Assembly (NCBI GenBank): GCA_031772625.1
Contig: CM062816.1
Coordinates: 633,609,269-633,673,268, forward strand
Source of the DNA: Pinus tabuliformis
Lineage: Eukaryota > Streptophyta > Pinopsida > Pinales > Pinaceae
Length of the DNA stretch: 64,000 bases
Direction: 5' to 3'
Under the pieces are notes generated by a model. It had not been told where the DNA came from. It ran no database searches and saw only the letters and a list, made by a program, of their open reading frames with translations. Positions 1 to 11,383 of this stretch are shown piece after piece; positions within the stretch are counted from its first letter, which is position 1; each line of letters begins with the position of its first letter. The position numbers and the translations under genes were made by a program.

Positions 1-2003
1 GGTGCTACAACTATTGGAGGAGAAACAATTATATGCAAAAAGATCCAAATGTTTCTTCGGAGTCTAGGAGGTGGAATACTAGGTCATATTGTATCTCATG
101 AAGGAGTTAAGGTAGACCCTAGAAAAATTAAAGCCATTAAGGAATGGAAAATTCCCACATCCATAAAGCATCTGCGAGGACTTCTCGGGTTCATAGGTTA
201 TTATCGCAAGTTTGTTAAGAATTATGGGAGAATAACAGCACCTCTAACAACATTATTGAAGAAAGATGCATTTTCATGGACTCCAGAAGCACAAAGGCCT
301 TTGAACATGTTAAAGAGGCAATCTGCCAAGCACCGGTCTTCGCTACACTGAACTTCACAAAAACCTTTATTGTGGAATGTGATGCTTCAAGAAATGGAAT
401 TGGTGCTGTTCTAATGCAAGATGAAAGACCCATTGCTTTTGAAAGTCGTCCAATCAAGGGAAAGTTTTTAAGCAAAGCTATTTATTGAGAAGGAAAGGTT
501 GGAAACACTCCATGCACTTAAGAAATGGCGACCCTACCTAATGGGAAGACACTTCAAGGTAAATATGGATCATGATAGCCTTAAATACTTTTTAGAACAA
601 AGATTATCCTTTGAAGAGAAACAAAAGTGGGTCACAAAGATGTTGGGTTATGACTTTGAAATCATCTAAAAAAAAGGGAAGCAAAATGTGGTGGGAGATG
701 CACTCTCAAGAAAGGATGAGGATGTGGAAGCATTGTTGTGTACCATGTCTATTATCCAACCAGATTGGATAAATGAAGCAAGGAAGGAATGGAAGAATGA
801 CGAAGAAGTGTGGGCACTTATTCGAAAGTTACAACAAGATTCCAGTATGTCTGATACATTTAGCTGGCAAAATGATTCGTTATGGTACAAAGATCACTTA
901 TACCTCTGTAAGAATTCCCACCTAAAACAAAAGATTCTTATGCAATTACACACTTCTCCCTTAGGAGGGTACTCAGGAGTTTTAAAAACTTACCACAGGG
1001 TTAAGAAGGAATTTTTTGGGATGGCCTTAAATTAGATATTCAAAAGTTTGTGGCGGGATGTTTGGTTTACCAACAAAATAAAGTTGAAACAATTAAGACA
1101 TCGGGTCTATTACAACCTTTATCCATTCCAAGCCAATGTTGGGGGGAGGTTTCAATGGATTTTATCACAGGTTTACCCAAGTCTGAGGGAAAGAGTGTCA
1201 TCATGGTGGTAGTTGACAGACTTACCAAGTATGCACACTTTTTTGCATTATCACATCCATTTAAAGCCAGTATAGTTTCTACTTCATTTATGGAAACAAT
1301 TCAAAATCTACATGGAAACCCAAAGGTTATTGTAAGTGACAGAGATCCCATTTTCACTGGAATTTTTTTGACAAAATTATTTTCTTGTCTTGGTACTCAG
1401 TTAGCTCATAGCTCATCTTATCATCCTTAATCTGATGGGCAAACTGAGATAGTAAACAAATGTTTGGAAGGATATCTTCATTGCTTTGTATCTAATAAAC
1501 AGACACAATGGGTCAAATGGTTGCCTCTGGCTGAATGGTGGTATAACACTTCCTTCCATACAACAACAAAAATGACCCCATTTATGGCACTTTATGGGTA
1601 TCAACCACCATCCATCACATCATATTTAAGAGAAAATTCTAAGGTTTAGGCAGTGGAACATCACACTGAACATCAACAACAAGTCCTCCAACTCTTAAAC
1701 GATAACCTCGTGTTGGCACAAAATATAATGAAAGAACAGGCAGATCAACATCGCAGTGAAAGAAGTTTTGATGTAGGTGATTGGGTATTCCTACGGCTAC
1801 AACCATATAAGGAAATGTCCCTCAAGCAACATAAGAATGATAATAAATTATCAGCAAAGTATTATGGTCCATACAAGGTGTTGCAAAATATTGGTACTAT
1901 GGCATACAAATTGGAGCTTCCTACAGCTTCTAGATTGCATCCAGTTTTCCATGTTTCATGTTTAAAGAAGGTTATATGCGACAAGCTCCCAGATTCGATG
2001 TGA
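1..2003 (+). pseudogene. chromovirus pol remnant: RT end, RNase H, integrase
   Basis: Pieces at 49-351 and 276-488 give the RT connection region (LGHIVSHEGVKVDP, LRGLLGFIGYYRKFVKNYG) and the start of RNase H (IVECDASRNGIGAVLMQ). 688-1035 holds the integrase zinc-binding region, 1050-1430 the catalytic core (MDFITGLPKSEGKSVIMVVV, then VSDRDPIF), and 1464-2003 the core end plus C-terminal tether (GTMAYKLELPTASRLHPVFH). Stops fall near 486, 667, 1033, 1428 and 1647, with frame changes. Several stops occur where family members have glutamine, for example before SDGQTE and before AVEHH. It cannot make a functional polyprotein. Confidence 0.88.
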
Positions 2004-2918
2004 GATATTGAATGACGCTTTCTCATATACGTCATTCCTGATAGATTGAATGACGATTTCGGGCCTTAGTTACTTATTTGAGAGGGGGGCGAGCCGATGG
2101 CGGCCTTTTAGTTGAGAGTTCGCTTGCTCACCCTGCCGGTGATGGCGGCCTTATCAGTCGAGCAACTAAAGTTTCAATTTACTTATTGGGCTCTCAAAGC
2201 AGTATCACTAAAAGGGTAAGGGTCTGATCCATCCATCCGTCCATCCATGCCATCCACCGGGTGCGTCTAAGATCAGGTCATAGTTTGTACAGCACTAAAT
2301 ATGTCTCCTAGCAGTAATAAGCCTATGCATCCAACGAGGTTGTTCTATGGGCCAATAAAGCTAGCTATCCGGGTTGTGAAAAACGATATAAGCTTAAGAA
2401 GGTTTTGTACAATATCTGCCTAGAGATTCCATTTTCTGGCTGTAATGAATCCAATCCGGGCAGTTCAACGATTTAAGCTAAAAGGTCAAGCACCCTATCT
2501 CCTATGGGCTACTAACCCATCGATCCCAATTCCAATTCCAATTCCATCTGTGGCTTGTAAGGTAAGTTCGCTATATGATCGACTTATTTATTAATGATTA
2601 ATGAATGAGCAACTTCGTTCCTCTCCTGTTAGTCGAGTCACTTAACGTACCAGAGATCACATTTCATAAACAATTTGCTATTATCTTGGTAATAGCAACA
2701 TTTAGCAACTATATTATAATCCTCGTCGGTCTTCGTGTCTAAAGAACCTCGCCCAATTCTTCCTCTGGTCTTTAGAGCGGTTCAGTTCCCTCACCCTCGC
2801 CCTCCTGCGTCTTTAGAGCGACTCCGTCCCTCGATCTCCGGGGTAAGGTGAGTAACTATAAGTTTCTCTCCCTCTCCTCTCCTCTCCCTTATGGTCGAGC
2901 ACCTAAAGGTCCTCTCCT
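1990..2918. other. GC-richer insertion splitting the chromovirus, possible organellar DNA
   Basis: Chromovirus coding sequence stops making sense after residues DKLP near 1990 and resumes with TVPELDEEGK near 2919. Between these points the sequence is visibly richer in G+C than the surroundings and matches no LTR-element protein. It has short recurring motifs: GTCGAG followed by CA.CTAAAG or CACTTAACG (near 2158, 2634, 2893), GATGGCGGCCTT twice (near 2096 and 2142) and TCTTTAGAGCG twice (near 2769 and 2810). Texture and short repeats resemble plant mitochondrial intergenic DNA, so a nuclear copy of mitochondrial DNA is one explanation; an unrecognised transposon is another. Ends are approximate and no clear target duplication was found. 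Confidence 0.45.
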
Positions 2919-3112
2919 TAACAGTGCCAGAACTTGACGAGGAAGGAAAAATTATATTGGAACCAGAAGCAGTCATAGAAACAAGAACTCGACAGCTACG
3001 AAATCGATCAATTTCAGAGTATCTTATCAAGTGGAAGAACTTATCTGCTAAAGATTCCACATGGGAGGATGGGAATTTTATACAGAAATATCCAGATCTA
3101 CTCATTCATTGA
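2911..3112 (+). pseudogene. chromodomain at the pol C-terminus
   Basis: Encodes PELDEEGKIILEPE followed by EYLIKWKNLSAKDSTWED, the aromatic-cage chromodomain pattern (Y.IKW....... TWE) at the C-terminus of chromoviral integrases, where it is thought to steer integration to chosen chromatin. It ends in a stop at 3110-3112, just upstream of the polypurine tract, as expected. It has been cut off from the integrase by the insertion upstream; the ATG at 2891 lies inside that insert and is not its natural start. Confidence 0.85.
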
Positions 3113-3127
3113 GGACAACACTTTTTT

Positions 3128-3141
3128 GAAGGAGAGGGGCA
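3128..3141 (+). other. polypurine tract of the chromovirus
   Basis: A purine-rich run (GAAGGAGAGGGGCA) lies directly before the TG that opens the LTR, the usual position for plus-strand priming. Confidence 0.75.
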
Positions 3142-3572
3142 TGTTGGGTCCCTATAATACTAGTGATTACCCCATTACTATTGTAGCTATACCCCTTATT
3201 AATATTGTTGTGCCCCTATCGCCCCCATATTGTTATTACTGTGCCCCATAGAATCCCTCTATTGTTACTTTTGTGGCTTTATATTATTATTGTTAGGTCA
3301 GTTGGGTTATATTGTGACTCCTTAGACTCCTATATATAGAAAGGAGGTTTTGTCATTTGAATCATCTAAGAATTGTTCATTTATGTAATGTAAAGGAGGT
3401 TGCCCCCTCGAAGAGGCTGAATTCTAAGGCATTGATCTATCTTTTCTATCTTTTCTTGAGCTGGTTTCATAGCAAGGTGCTTGATAGATTTGGGGTTAAG
3501 ATGTATCTAGGTTGGTTGATAATTAAATGAAAACTTTGTAATCCCTATTCCAAAATAGAACTCTTATCAACA
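3142..3572 (+). repeat. 3' LTR of the chromovirus (431 bp)
   Basis: Starts TGTTGGGTCC after the polypurine tract and ends TTATCAACA, giving TGTT...AACA termini. The first 180 bp recur with substitutions at 54261-54438. No flanking duplication can be tested because the 5' LTR is outside the window. Confidence 0.8.
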
Positions 3573-3818
3573 TAATTATTATTTATTTTCATAGTCGACA
3601 TCCTTAAATATATACACATTTCAACTTCCCCTTTCATGACTAGTGGAGATACTTTTTCTTGCATAAATAAAAATGGTTTAATTCCCACAAATTACATTTT
3701 GAGCTAATAATTAATATATTTTTGTAATATATTTTATCAATTATTTTATTTAGCCTCATGACCTAAATAATCTAGGGTTTACCATGGCTACCATCTTTCA
3801 AATGAGGGGTCTCTACTA

Positions 3819-3854
<36 letters not shown>

Positions 3855-3872
3855 TGTATGTATATCTATATA

Positions 3873-3944
<72 letters not shown>

Positions 3945-6828
3945 CAAGGTTGAAGCTAGACTCTAAATTCATATATGAGGCATCCTATTTGTCGGGCAAG
4001 GAAATCCCTATAAGCATTGATTTAACTACTAAACCTTGTGGAAATTTGTATACTAAATATTTTTCTGTAGTTCGTATATATAAATGATATTAAATATTTT
4101 ATTTATATTAAAAAATTTCCACATCAAAATACATATAAAAAAATGTAATTCTTAGTGACATGGAATTTAGAAATGAAATATGTATATTATATTAGACATA
4201 CTCCTTGTCACACTAAGTCAAAAGTAGTCCTAATATTGTATTTAGATTATAAACAATGTTGCATTCTATAATTCATACTATCTAAAATATCACTATGAGG
4301 TTATGTATTCATATGAAAGTTTAGTAGATATTCTAGTATAATATATTTTTCAGAATAGATATTAAAATATTTTATTATGTTTTATTATCAAAATTATTTT
4401 GGTTCAAAATTTATCATTAATATCTATTGCACAAATTAATGGAATGAAATTACTATTACTAGTTCATTGCACAAATTTATGAAAACAACTAAACTCAAAA
4501 AATGAAAGAGCAAGAAAATGACCTTATCAATCACACAAACAAAATCAACTTGTGATTTAAGATTCTAAATACAAGAGAAAAATGAGGTAGAAGGTTAGGT
4601 CCATGATTTTGTATCTTTTCTTTAGTTATGAAAATTTAAGGGGATCTCTTTATGTAGTTCCTTATGAAACCTTGGTTTTATTCACTGTTGATGACTCTCA
4701 TCAATAGGTACATTTAAAAGATTAATATGCCATCCTCCAACCTTAAAGCTGCCCTTCTCTTGTGTTAATTCATATTTTTCATTATATTATGGTTAGTAAG
4801 AAGAGTAGAAGGTGTTTTTCATAGTATGTGGCCTAATGTGGTTTAATTGTAGGAAAATGAGGCAGTTTTTAGGCTATTATTATGCAGGGGCTCAATGGAG
4901 ACAACTAGGAAAAAATCTAGGGGGTCTATCCACCTCCTTAAATACCTAAACTCGTCTTTGGATCACCATACCCTCTTTCACCAATTCAAGTTCATCGATA
5001 ATAGAGTGACTCCATAGTCCAAGTGAAGATCAAGGTGGACAAGATCCACCATTTTCGAGATCTAGGAGGGAACCATTCTTACTTTCAAGGGAGATTTTTC
5101 AGATTCCCTTTTGTATAAATAAACTAGAGGAATACCTCATTAGGATTCAAAGTTTTTGCTCAGCTAGTTGTAGCTATTAAGCTCTAAGCATTGACATTGT
5201 TACTTTCAACTTTTATGTGATGTATTAGACCTGCACCTTTTGATAATGAGAAGTTGGATTTTAAGCTACATCTGAGTTAGCTTCAGGGGGCTGAGACCCT
5301 TGGGTTTTGGCCCAAACTAGAGACTTTGATCCCTCTTCTTGTACTTATGTTTATTCTTGCATTTCAGTAGAAGTTAACCTATAAAAGCCTATGGGTGTAT
5401 TCTCTACATCACCTCTCTTTTGGGAGAATGAGTGGAAGGATTCACAACCACAACCCAAAAATATTGTGTTTATGATTACTTGGAAATATATTAGTATCGA
5501 TGCCCTTATTTTACATTTGATTTTTGTAGTTTATAAGTTAGCTTAGTGAGTAGATGAGTTGCTTGCATGAATTAGACGCCATTTAAAATCAACTCATCTT
5601 TTCCATCATAAGTTATTTCATTTTGAAAATGATAAATGGATGCATGCATGTGATTGATTTTAGGGTGGATTGATCTGTAAGGAATGGAAACTTCATCACT
5701 TCCATTCTAAGTTCATTCACCTTCTCCTTCCACCTCCAAGCTTTGTCCCAAAAAATCTTGTTTTATAAGCTATTATGTTTAGGTCACCTAGAGCACTCAT
5801 CCTACTGCAAGACAGGCCTCTAAGAGGTCCTAAACTCAGCTACGGGATAAAACCAACCTTCTTTCATTTTCTTCAACTACTATTCAACTTGCCATACCCT
5901 CAATCCAACGTTTTCAACTTCAAAAACCACTCGGATGCCCTCCTATAGCAAACATGTGGCAACATTTTTCTTCATCCATTTTCACCCACACTACAACTTT
6001 TACCTAACATAAATGCATAATGACCTCCAGATGTGATAAGTAGATCAAGAAAATTTTCTAGACCACTCCAGACCTTCCTTTTCTTCACTACAAAACCAAA
6101 GTAGAGTTAGTGTCTTTACCATCCAAATAGGTTATTGATTTATGAGAAAGTATGAACTAGGTAGATGATACCTGTGATGGTAGTTTGATGAATTATGCAA
6201 GATAGTTTAGTTTCTTTTTTGCAAGTAGATGAGGTAGTATGATGAATTATTAAATATAACATAACTTCATTTATGTAAGTAGGTTAGCCTTTATCTTTTC
6301 ATGAACTGAGTAATTAGGATTTTACAAGTTGAGTCAATGGAATTTCTATTTTCATACTTAGAAGAAATTTCCAATTTGTCATTTTATCAATATTTCATTA
6401 TAATTTAGTAGAAGGAAGGGTCTTTGGGAACTTTTTGATCTAACGTCATAACTGAGGGTGGCATGAGTGGAATCATATCTATTGTGCATATATAACTATC
6501 ACTTCCAAGTGTGTATGAACCTTGGGTTGACAATTTGTGTTGAGGAGCCATTGAGAGTTGCAACATTTTTGGTGCAATACTATGGTTCACCAACTACTAT
6601 AACACGTTCAACCTTCTATGTTATTCTCTTGAATTAGACTCTTAGATGCTCTTCTCAACTTTGGAATAGATACAATTGTAAAAGAGTGCAACCCATATCT
6701 TCATAGAGACTTGGTATTTAACATAGCATAATAGTTGTCTAGAGTTAAGTATTTTTCATTCGTAACCCTAAAATACTATTAAGGTTTTCAACATTCAAAA
6801 ATATTCTTGAAATTACAAATGTGTGACT
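3573..6828. other. AT-rich spacer without recognisable genes
   Basis: No convincing coding sequence, LTR or structural RNA seen on either strand. Short open frames such as 6405-6593 (-) have no recognisable motif. The only clear structure is the microsatellite at 3816-3940. This is the left flank of the target into which element D inserted; it continues at 35791. Confidence 0.6.
3816..3940. repeat. compound TATG / TA microsatellite
   Basis: TA units, then about ten TATG units, then two TATATC units and a TA run to 3940. The open frames across it (YVCMYVCM and IYIYIY proteins) are translated repeat, not genes. Confidence 0.97.
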
Positions 6829-6833
6829 AATGG
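6829..6833. other. target-site duplication of element D, left copy (AATGG)
   Basis: AATGG directly precedes the TGTATTGCCCC start of the left long LTR; the same five bases follow the right long LTR at 35786-35790, 29 kb away. Confidence 0.88.
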
Positions 6834-9800
6834 TGTATTGCCCCTCCATTGTTAGAATCTCACTTGGGTAAGATTGAATTCCATTGGGTAACATGGTTGA
6901 AAATCCATGAAAAATATTATGTAAACGAGTAATAAATAATAGGGAGAATCTATTTTCCTAGAAATGAGACACCTATAAATTGAACTCTTGCTAAATAAAA
7001 TTCCACTCGTAAATGAGAATGGATAATTCTTCATGATAATAATTCTAGATGAGATAAATATCCATTAAGTTTCTTAGCTGGAGAGAGATTCTAATCTTGG
7101 AGAAAACATGAAAGCACAGTGGGAGAGAAAGGTGAGCTTTTATGGGAAAAGCCTAGGCAAGTGGATAAGAATATCCACAAAAGAGGGACGTCACTAAAAG
7201 AAAATTTTATCATGAAAGAAAAGTACTAATACTTGTTGAGGGGGGTGATCAAGAGGTTGTTGATGCTTGGATGGAAATAGATTCTAAGCTTGAGGGAAAA
7301 CTGGAGGAAGAATTTCTTGGTTGGGTGGAAAACAAGTGTCAGAATTCCAATTACTTCCAGTGTGAGGTGAATTTAACTGTTATTTCTATCTCCTTTACTA
7401 GAACTATTTGTATTCACAACTCCTTTACTACAATTGTTTGCATGTGAATTTTAAAGTATTGATAATTGTGTTATATGCTATCTTTGTGAAAGCATGGAAT
7501 TTTTAAACCGAAACAAGAGGTTCTATAAGTGTAATTCCGAGAAATGAAGAGCTAAGTGTACAACTAATTATTAATTTTTATATCAGATCATTTTCAAGCC
7601 AAAATAAAAAGGAAAATTGTAGTTGCATTAAGTAGATTTAATCATTCCGCGGGTTCTAATTGGCATTGCTTACATTGTACTAGGAATGGTTATATTCAAG
7701 TATACAGTTTCATGTTAATATGAATATTGTTTACTTAGCTACAGTGAATTCTGAATACAAAAAAATTATACCATGTGTACCTTACTAAACTAGTTAGTAC
7801 GATTTGCGTTATAAAAATATGGGATCATGTATACGCAATCCTAAACTAAAGAACATAGAGATGCAGATAGTATGATTTGATGTTTTGAACTCAGTAACCA
7901 TTTTTTAAATTGATTTATTTATTGAAAGTATGAGCGGAGATGGTGCTAGTTATAATCTCTCGAACCCTGGAGATAGATGCAAGGCATTCTACCCATGTGA
8001 CACTGTAATGGTGAAATACATGAAATAACAATGGGATAGGCATGCATATCATTGACACAGTTTAGATGATTATAGGCAGAAGGGTTGGGAACTCTAATTT
8101 CTTATTAGAGTAGGAAGTGGTCATTTCGGAAGAGGATTTGGTAGATACCATTACCAGTGAAGTTGTAGTATTTCCAGGTGAAAGAATAGTTATGTAATAA
8201 CTAGTTTAGGAATACCTACAGTACCCACCCCTATTCAACTAACCAACGCAAGGAAAAAGGGGATTGTATAGCTGGGTGGGCACAAGATCAAGTGCTACTT
8301 TAGTAAGGACTCAAAGTGCTAGTTAGGTAATAAGTTATGTAGCAGTAAACATATAAGTTATAGTCATATGGAATAGATTTCCATGAATAAAAAGAACAAT
8401 GAAATTTGCCTATGCAACTGTTATAAATCAAATGAGCCATTATCATTTTTTCATACAAAAGGAAACTAAAGTTACAAATAGATACAATCGTAGCGCAGTT
8501 GATAACAACATAATCTAGCCAAAACCTAACATATGTATTCTTACTATTACTCCATACAATAAGAAGAAGTTAAGGAATAATATAAAACTCAACCATATGT
8601 AGTTATTAAATATCAGAGGTTATAGAAGTTGAAATGCATGCTTCAGAAAATCACCCCAAGTATTTAAGTATCCCTCTTGTTTGGAAATGACTGCTCTTTA
8701 AATATACTATGATATGTAAGTATAAATAAGTTGGGATCACAACCATCATAACCCCCAAAATGAAATATAGTTTTTCACGGAAGGAAGCGCGTCTCTCTAA
8801 GGTATTTCATTTCTTGATTTTTGAAATAGTGAACAGACCTATGTGATGATACAATAATATTAGCATCTTTCTTGAGACTCAGGACCCAAGAACGATTGTC
8901 CCAAAAAAAAAATTATTACCTCATACCTACAAAAGGGGCACAAATAAAGTGTTAATATCTAGATCAACACATCCTAGGATGGCAAGGTTTATCCACCCTC
9001 AATTAAATAAAATTATATATTTAGTTACCTATTATAGAGATCCAAGTTGCACCTTCTTGTTGATAACTTGAAACAAAGATAACAAAAATTATATTACAAT
9101 TTTGATGTAGAGTAATAAAAGAAAATTAAAATCAGAAGACAAAACCCAACAAGGTTACAAGTAAGTCGATATAATGGTTTGTTACTAGGATGAAGTATTG
9201 AGTGTGCCAAGCATGGCGTAAGACGATGGATAGGAAGTGATGGATAGTCTCATAATATCTGGGTTACAAGTAATACCTAGAAGTAATAGCAATGAAACAC
9301 CAATTATGCAAAATACACTACAATTTCAACAAACTTGAGATAGAATTAATCCCCAAATGCAGGAAAATCAAACGACACAATCAATGCAAGAATGGTGGTT
9401 TTGGGGTAAGTTCCACAATTGGTGGAAGTTCATAGAGATACCACATAGTATTATATTTGAATGAGTCTTGTTTACTCGCTTGGTTGTTGAAAGGTTCATA
9501 GAAACCCTCTATGGGTATCGAGGAGGATCAACACACTATTGGGAACTAGTTTTTTCTATCAAAAAGACATAGTTCCAATTACGGAAATAGAGCGTAAAGA
9601 TATAGAAAGGATGGATTCAAGTAAAAGGACAGAGTTAATATACGCAAAATAAATAGTATCAAATAGCCATGACATGAAGGGCCATATCAGCATGGCATTG
9701 CTAGATAGGAATCACATCTGAGAATCAACATAGCAAGTGCGGGATTGGAAATATGAGGTGGGTTTATTTAGTGTATGACAAATCCAGCTAGAAAGATCAG

Positions 9801-11361
9801 CGTGACCAAGTGGAAATGTTTACATGGATGGACAGTAAATCTATAGAGATAAGTAGTGGTCCATGGAAACAACTCATCATACATTGTACCAGAGACACCC
9901 ACGATTATAAAGGGTGTTGAAACTTAGAGGGTCATGAATTTGTGTTAACAAATTATTTCCATATTTTTATATGTATTGAGGGAACCCGTTGCAACTAATG
10001 CCTACCTATAATGGATTTCAACAACCAATTCATACCATATGTGAACCCATAAAGATACTTAAACATTGAATCTCTGCATTGTACCTAAAATGGTCGGGGT
10101 GCAAAGTGTGCCACCGAGAATCATCAATAGCATCCCTGAATGAAAAGAAAGGAACTAAGTGCTTATAGTGGTCAAGGTAATACATGCAACTCATAGGAGG
10201 GTTATAGCTATCAGTAGAGGCACAGGGTTGATCATCTCTGTGATATCTAATATTCAAGAACCGAGATGAGAAAGATAAAATCCCTTTCGAATCAGAGCCA
10301 TAGTGGGAGCACATGTTTGGCTGAAGAACTCCTCTCCAACCACGAAATGTCAGGAATGAGATCTAAGGGAAGAATATAGAGCATGTCAACAATTCAAACC
10401 CTTTGACAAATTACTTGAGAAAGACATCATGCAGAGAAGAGGTCTCGTATCATCCAAGGAATACGAAAAGCTCCTGCCAAGTGGTTGCCACACTGAGAAG
10501 AAATCTTGGAGGCATGAAACACTCGTAAGAAATCATAAAGACCATAGAATAATTTTGAAAGTGGTAATATGATATAATTAAATGGACCAAAATGGAGGGA
10601 GAAACTCGACCTTCTCGTAGAGCAAGCTATTTCCCAACTGTACCATGGCATCCATGTGCAAAGTTGTAGCCAGATGGCTAGGAGTTTGCCATAGCTCACA
10701 GAGGTGTGGGGACACCAACCAGTTTGAGTGGCGCACAAAAAAGTAAGGAAAGAGAATACACCATGGTTTGACAATATGGTTAAGAATGCAACCTACCACC
10801 ATTTATTTCACCAACCCACAATACCACCATCCGTGTAGGAGAGCAGGTTGGTTGGTATGTTCACATGGGCTGAGCAATGTGTCATTATCTGCTTGCGCCA
10901 CCCTTCCATATAACACATGCGCGATAAATACCATTTTCAGAAATGACCAAGTGATACCATGTGTGGTATTAAATATCACATACACTTTGTTGTAAGGGAA
11001 TTTGATTAATGAGAGTTCTTAGGGAAGGTAGTATGCTCATCAAGGCTTAGATTATAAGTATTAAGGATCTACAATTATTTTGTTTTTAAGCTTAAGGCAT
11101 CGAGTGGCCATGAGTTATAAATAAGCATGAATAATTGCAGCGCTTTAATGAGGGATGAACATGAAATTCAATGTCTTGGTCTGCAATGTTCATGAGGAGC
11201 TAATATGAGCCTACATATTCCTCTTAAGCAAAATCACCCCATTGTTGGATTAAGAGTATTAAAATAAACTCCTAATGTGGTTTTATAGTGAATGTATAAT
11301 TAGTTACAAAAAAATTAATGATACATGGAAAAAAATATGGGATAAGTATAGGTTCATGACA
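6834..11361 (+). repeat. element D 5' LTR (4528 bp)
   Basis: Begins TGTATTGCCCCTCCATTG, matching TGTAATACCCCTCCATTG at 14734, and ends GGTTCATGACA just before the primer-binding site. Homology to the 3' LTR runs throughout, for example 9900-10330 against 34360-34735 and 10730-11340 against 35150-35770. Open frames inside it, such as 10427-10774 (-) and 10030-10314 (-), lack recognisable motifs and are treated as non-coding. Confidence 0.86.
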
Positions 11362-11363
11362 AG

Positions 11364-11383
11364 TGGTATCAAATCTTAGGCTC
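11364..11383 (+). other. element D primer-binding site
   Basis: TGGTATCAAATCTTAGGCTC lies two bases after the 5' LTR and resembles the initiator-methionine tRNA PBS (TGGTATCAGAGC) with a few changes. Confidence 0.65.

Larger units (their letters stand above)
1..3572 (+). mobile_element. Ty3/gypsy chromovirus, 3' portion
   Basis: The 3' part of a chromodomain-bearing Ty3/gypsy element; its LTR, gag, protease and most of RT lie outside the window. In order it shows the end of RT, RNase H, integrase, chromodomain, polypurine tract and an LTR. The order RT-RNase H-integrase-chromodomain-LTR is diagnostic of chromoviruses. Frames are broken by several stops and frameshifts, and a foreign segment of about 0.9 kb splits integrase from the chromodomain, so the copy is dead. 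The LTR family recurs at 54261-54438. Confidence 0.9.

Noticed and set aside
3784-4087. ORFs encoding MYVCMYVC and IYIYIY
   Set aside because: Translated microsatellite.
10427-10802. Overlapping - strand ORFs of 74-115 codons in the long LTR, with a similar ORF at 34946-35161
   Set aside because: The similarity is explained by both being copies of the same LTR; no motif is recognisable and frames are not kept over their full length.
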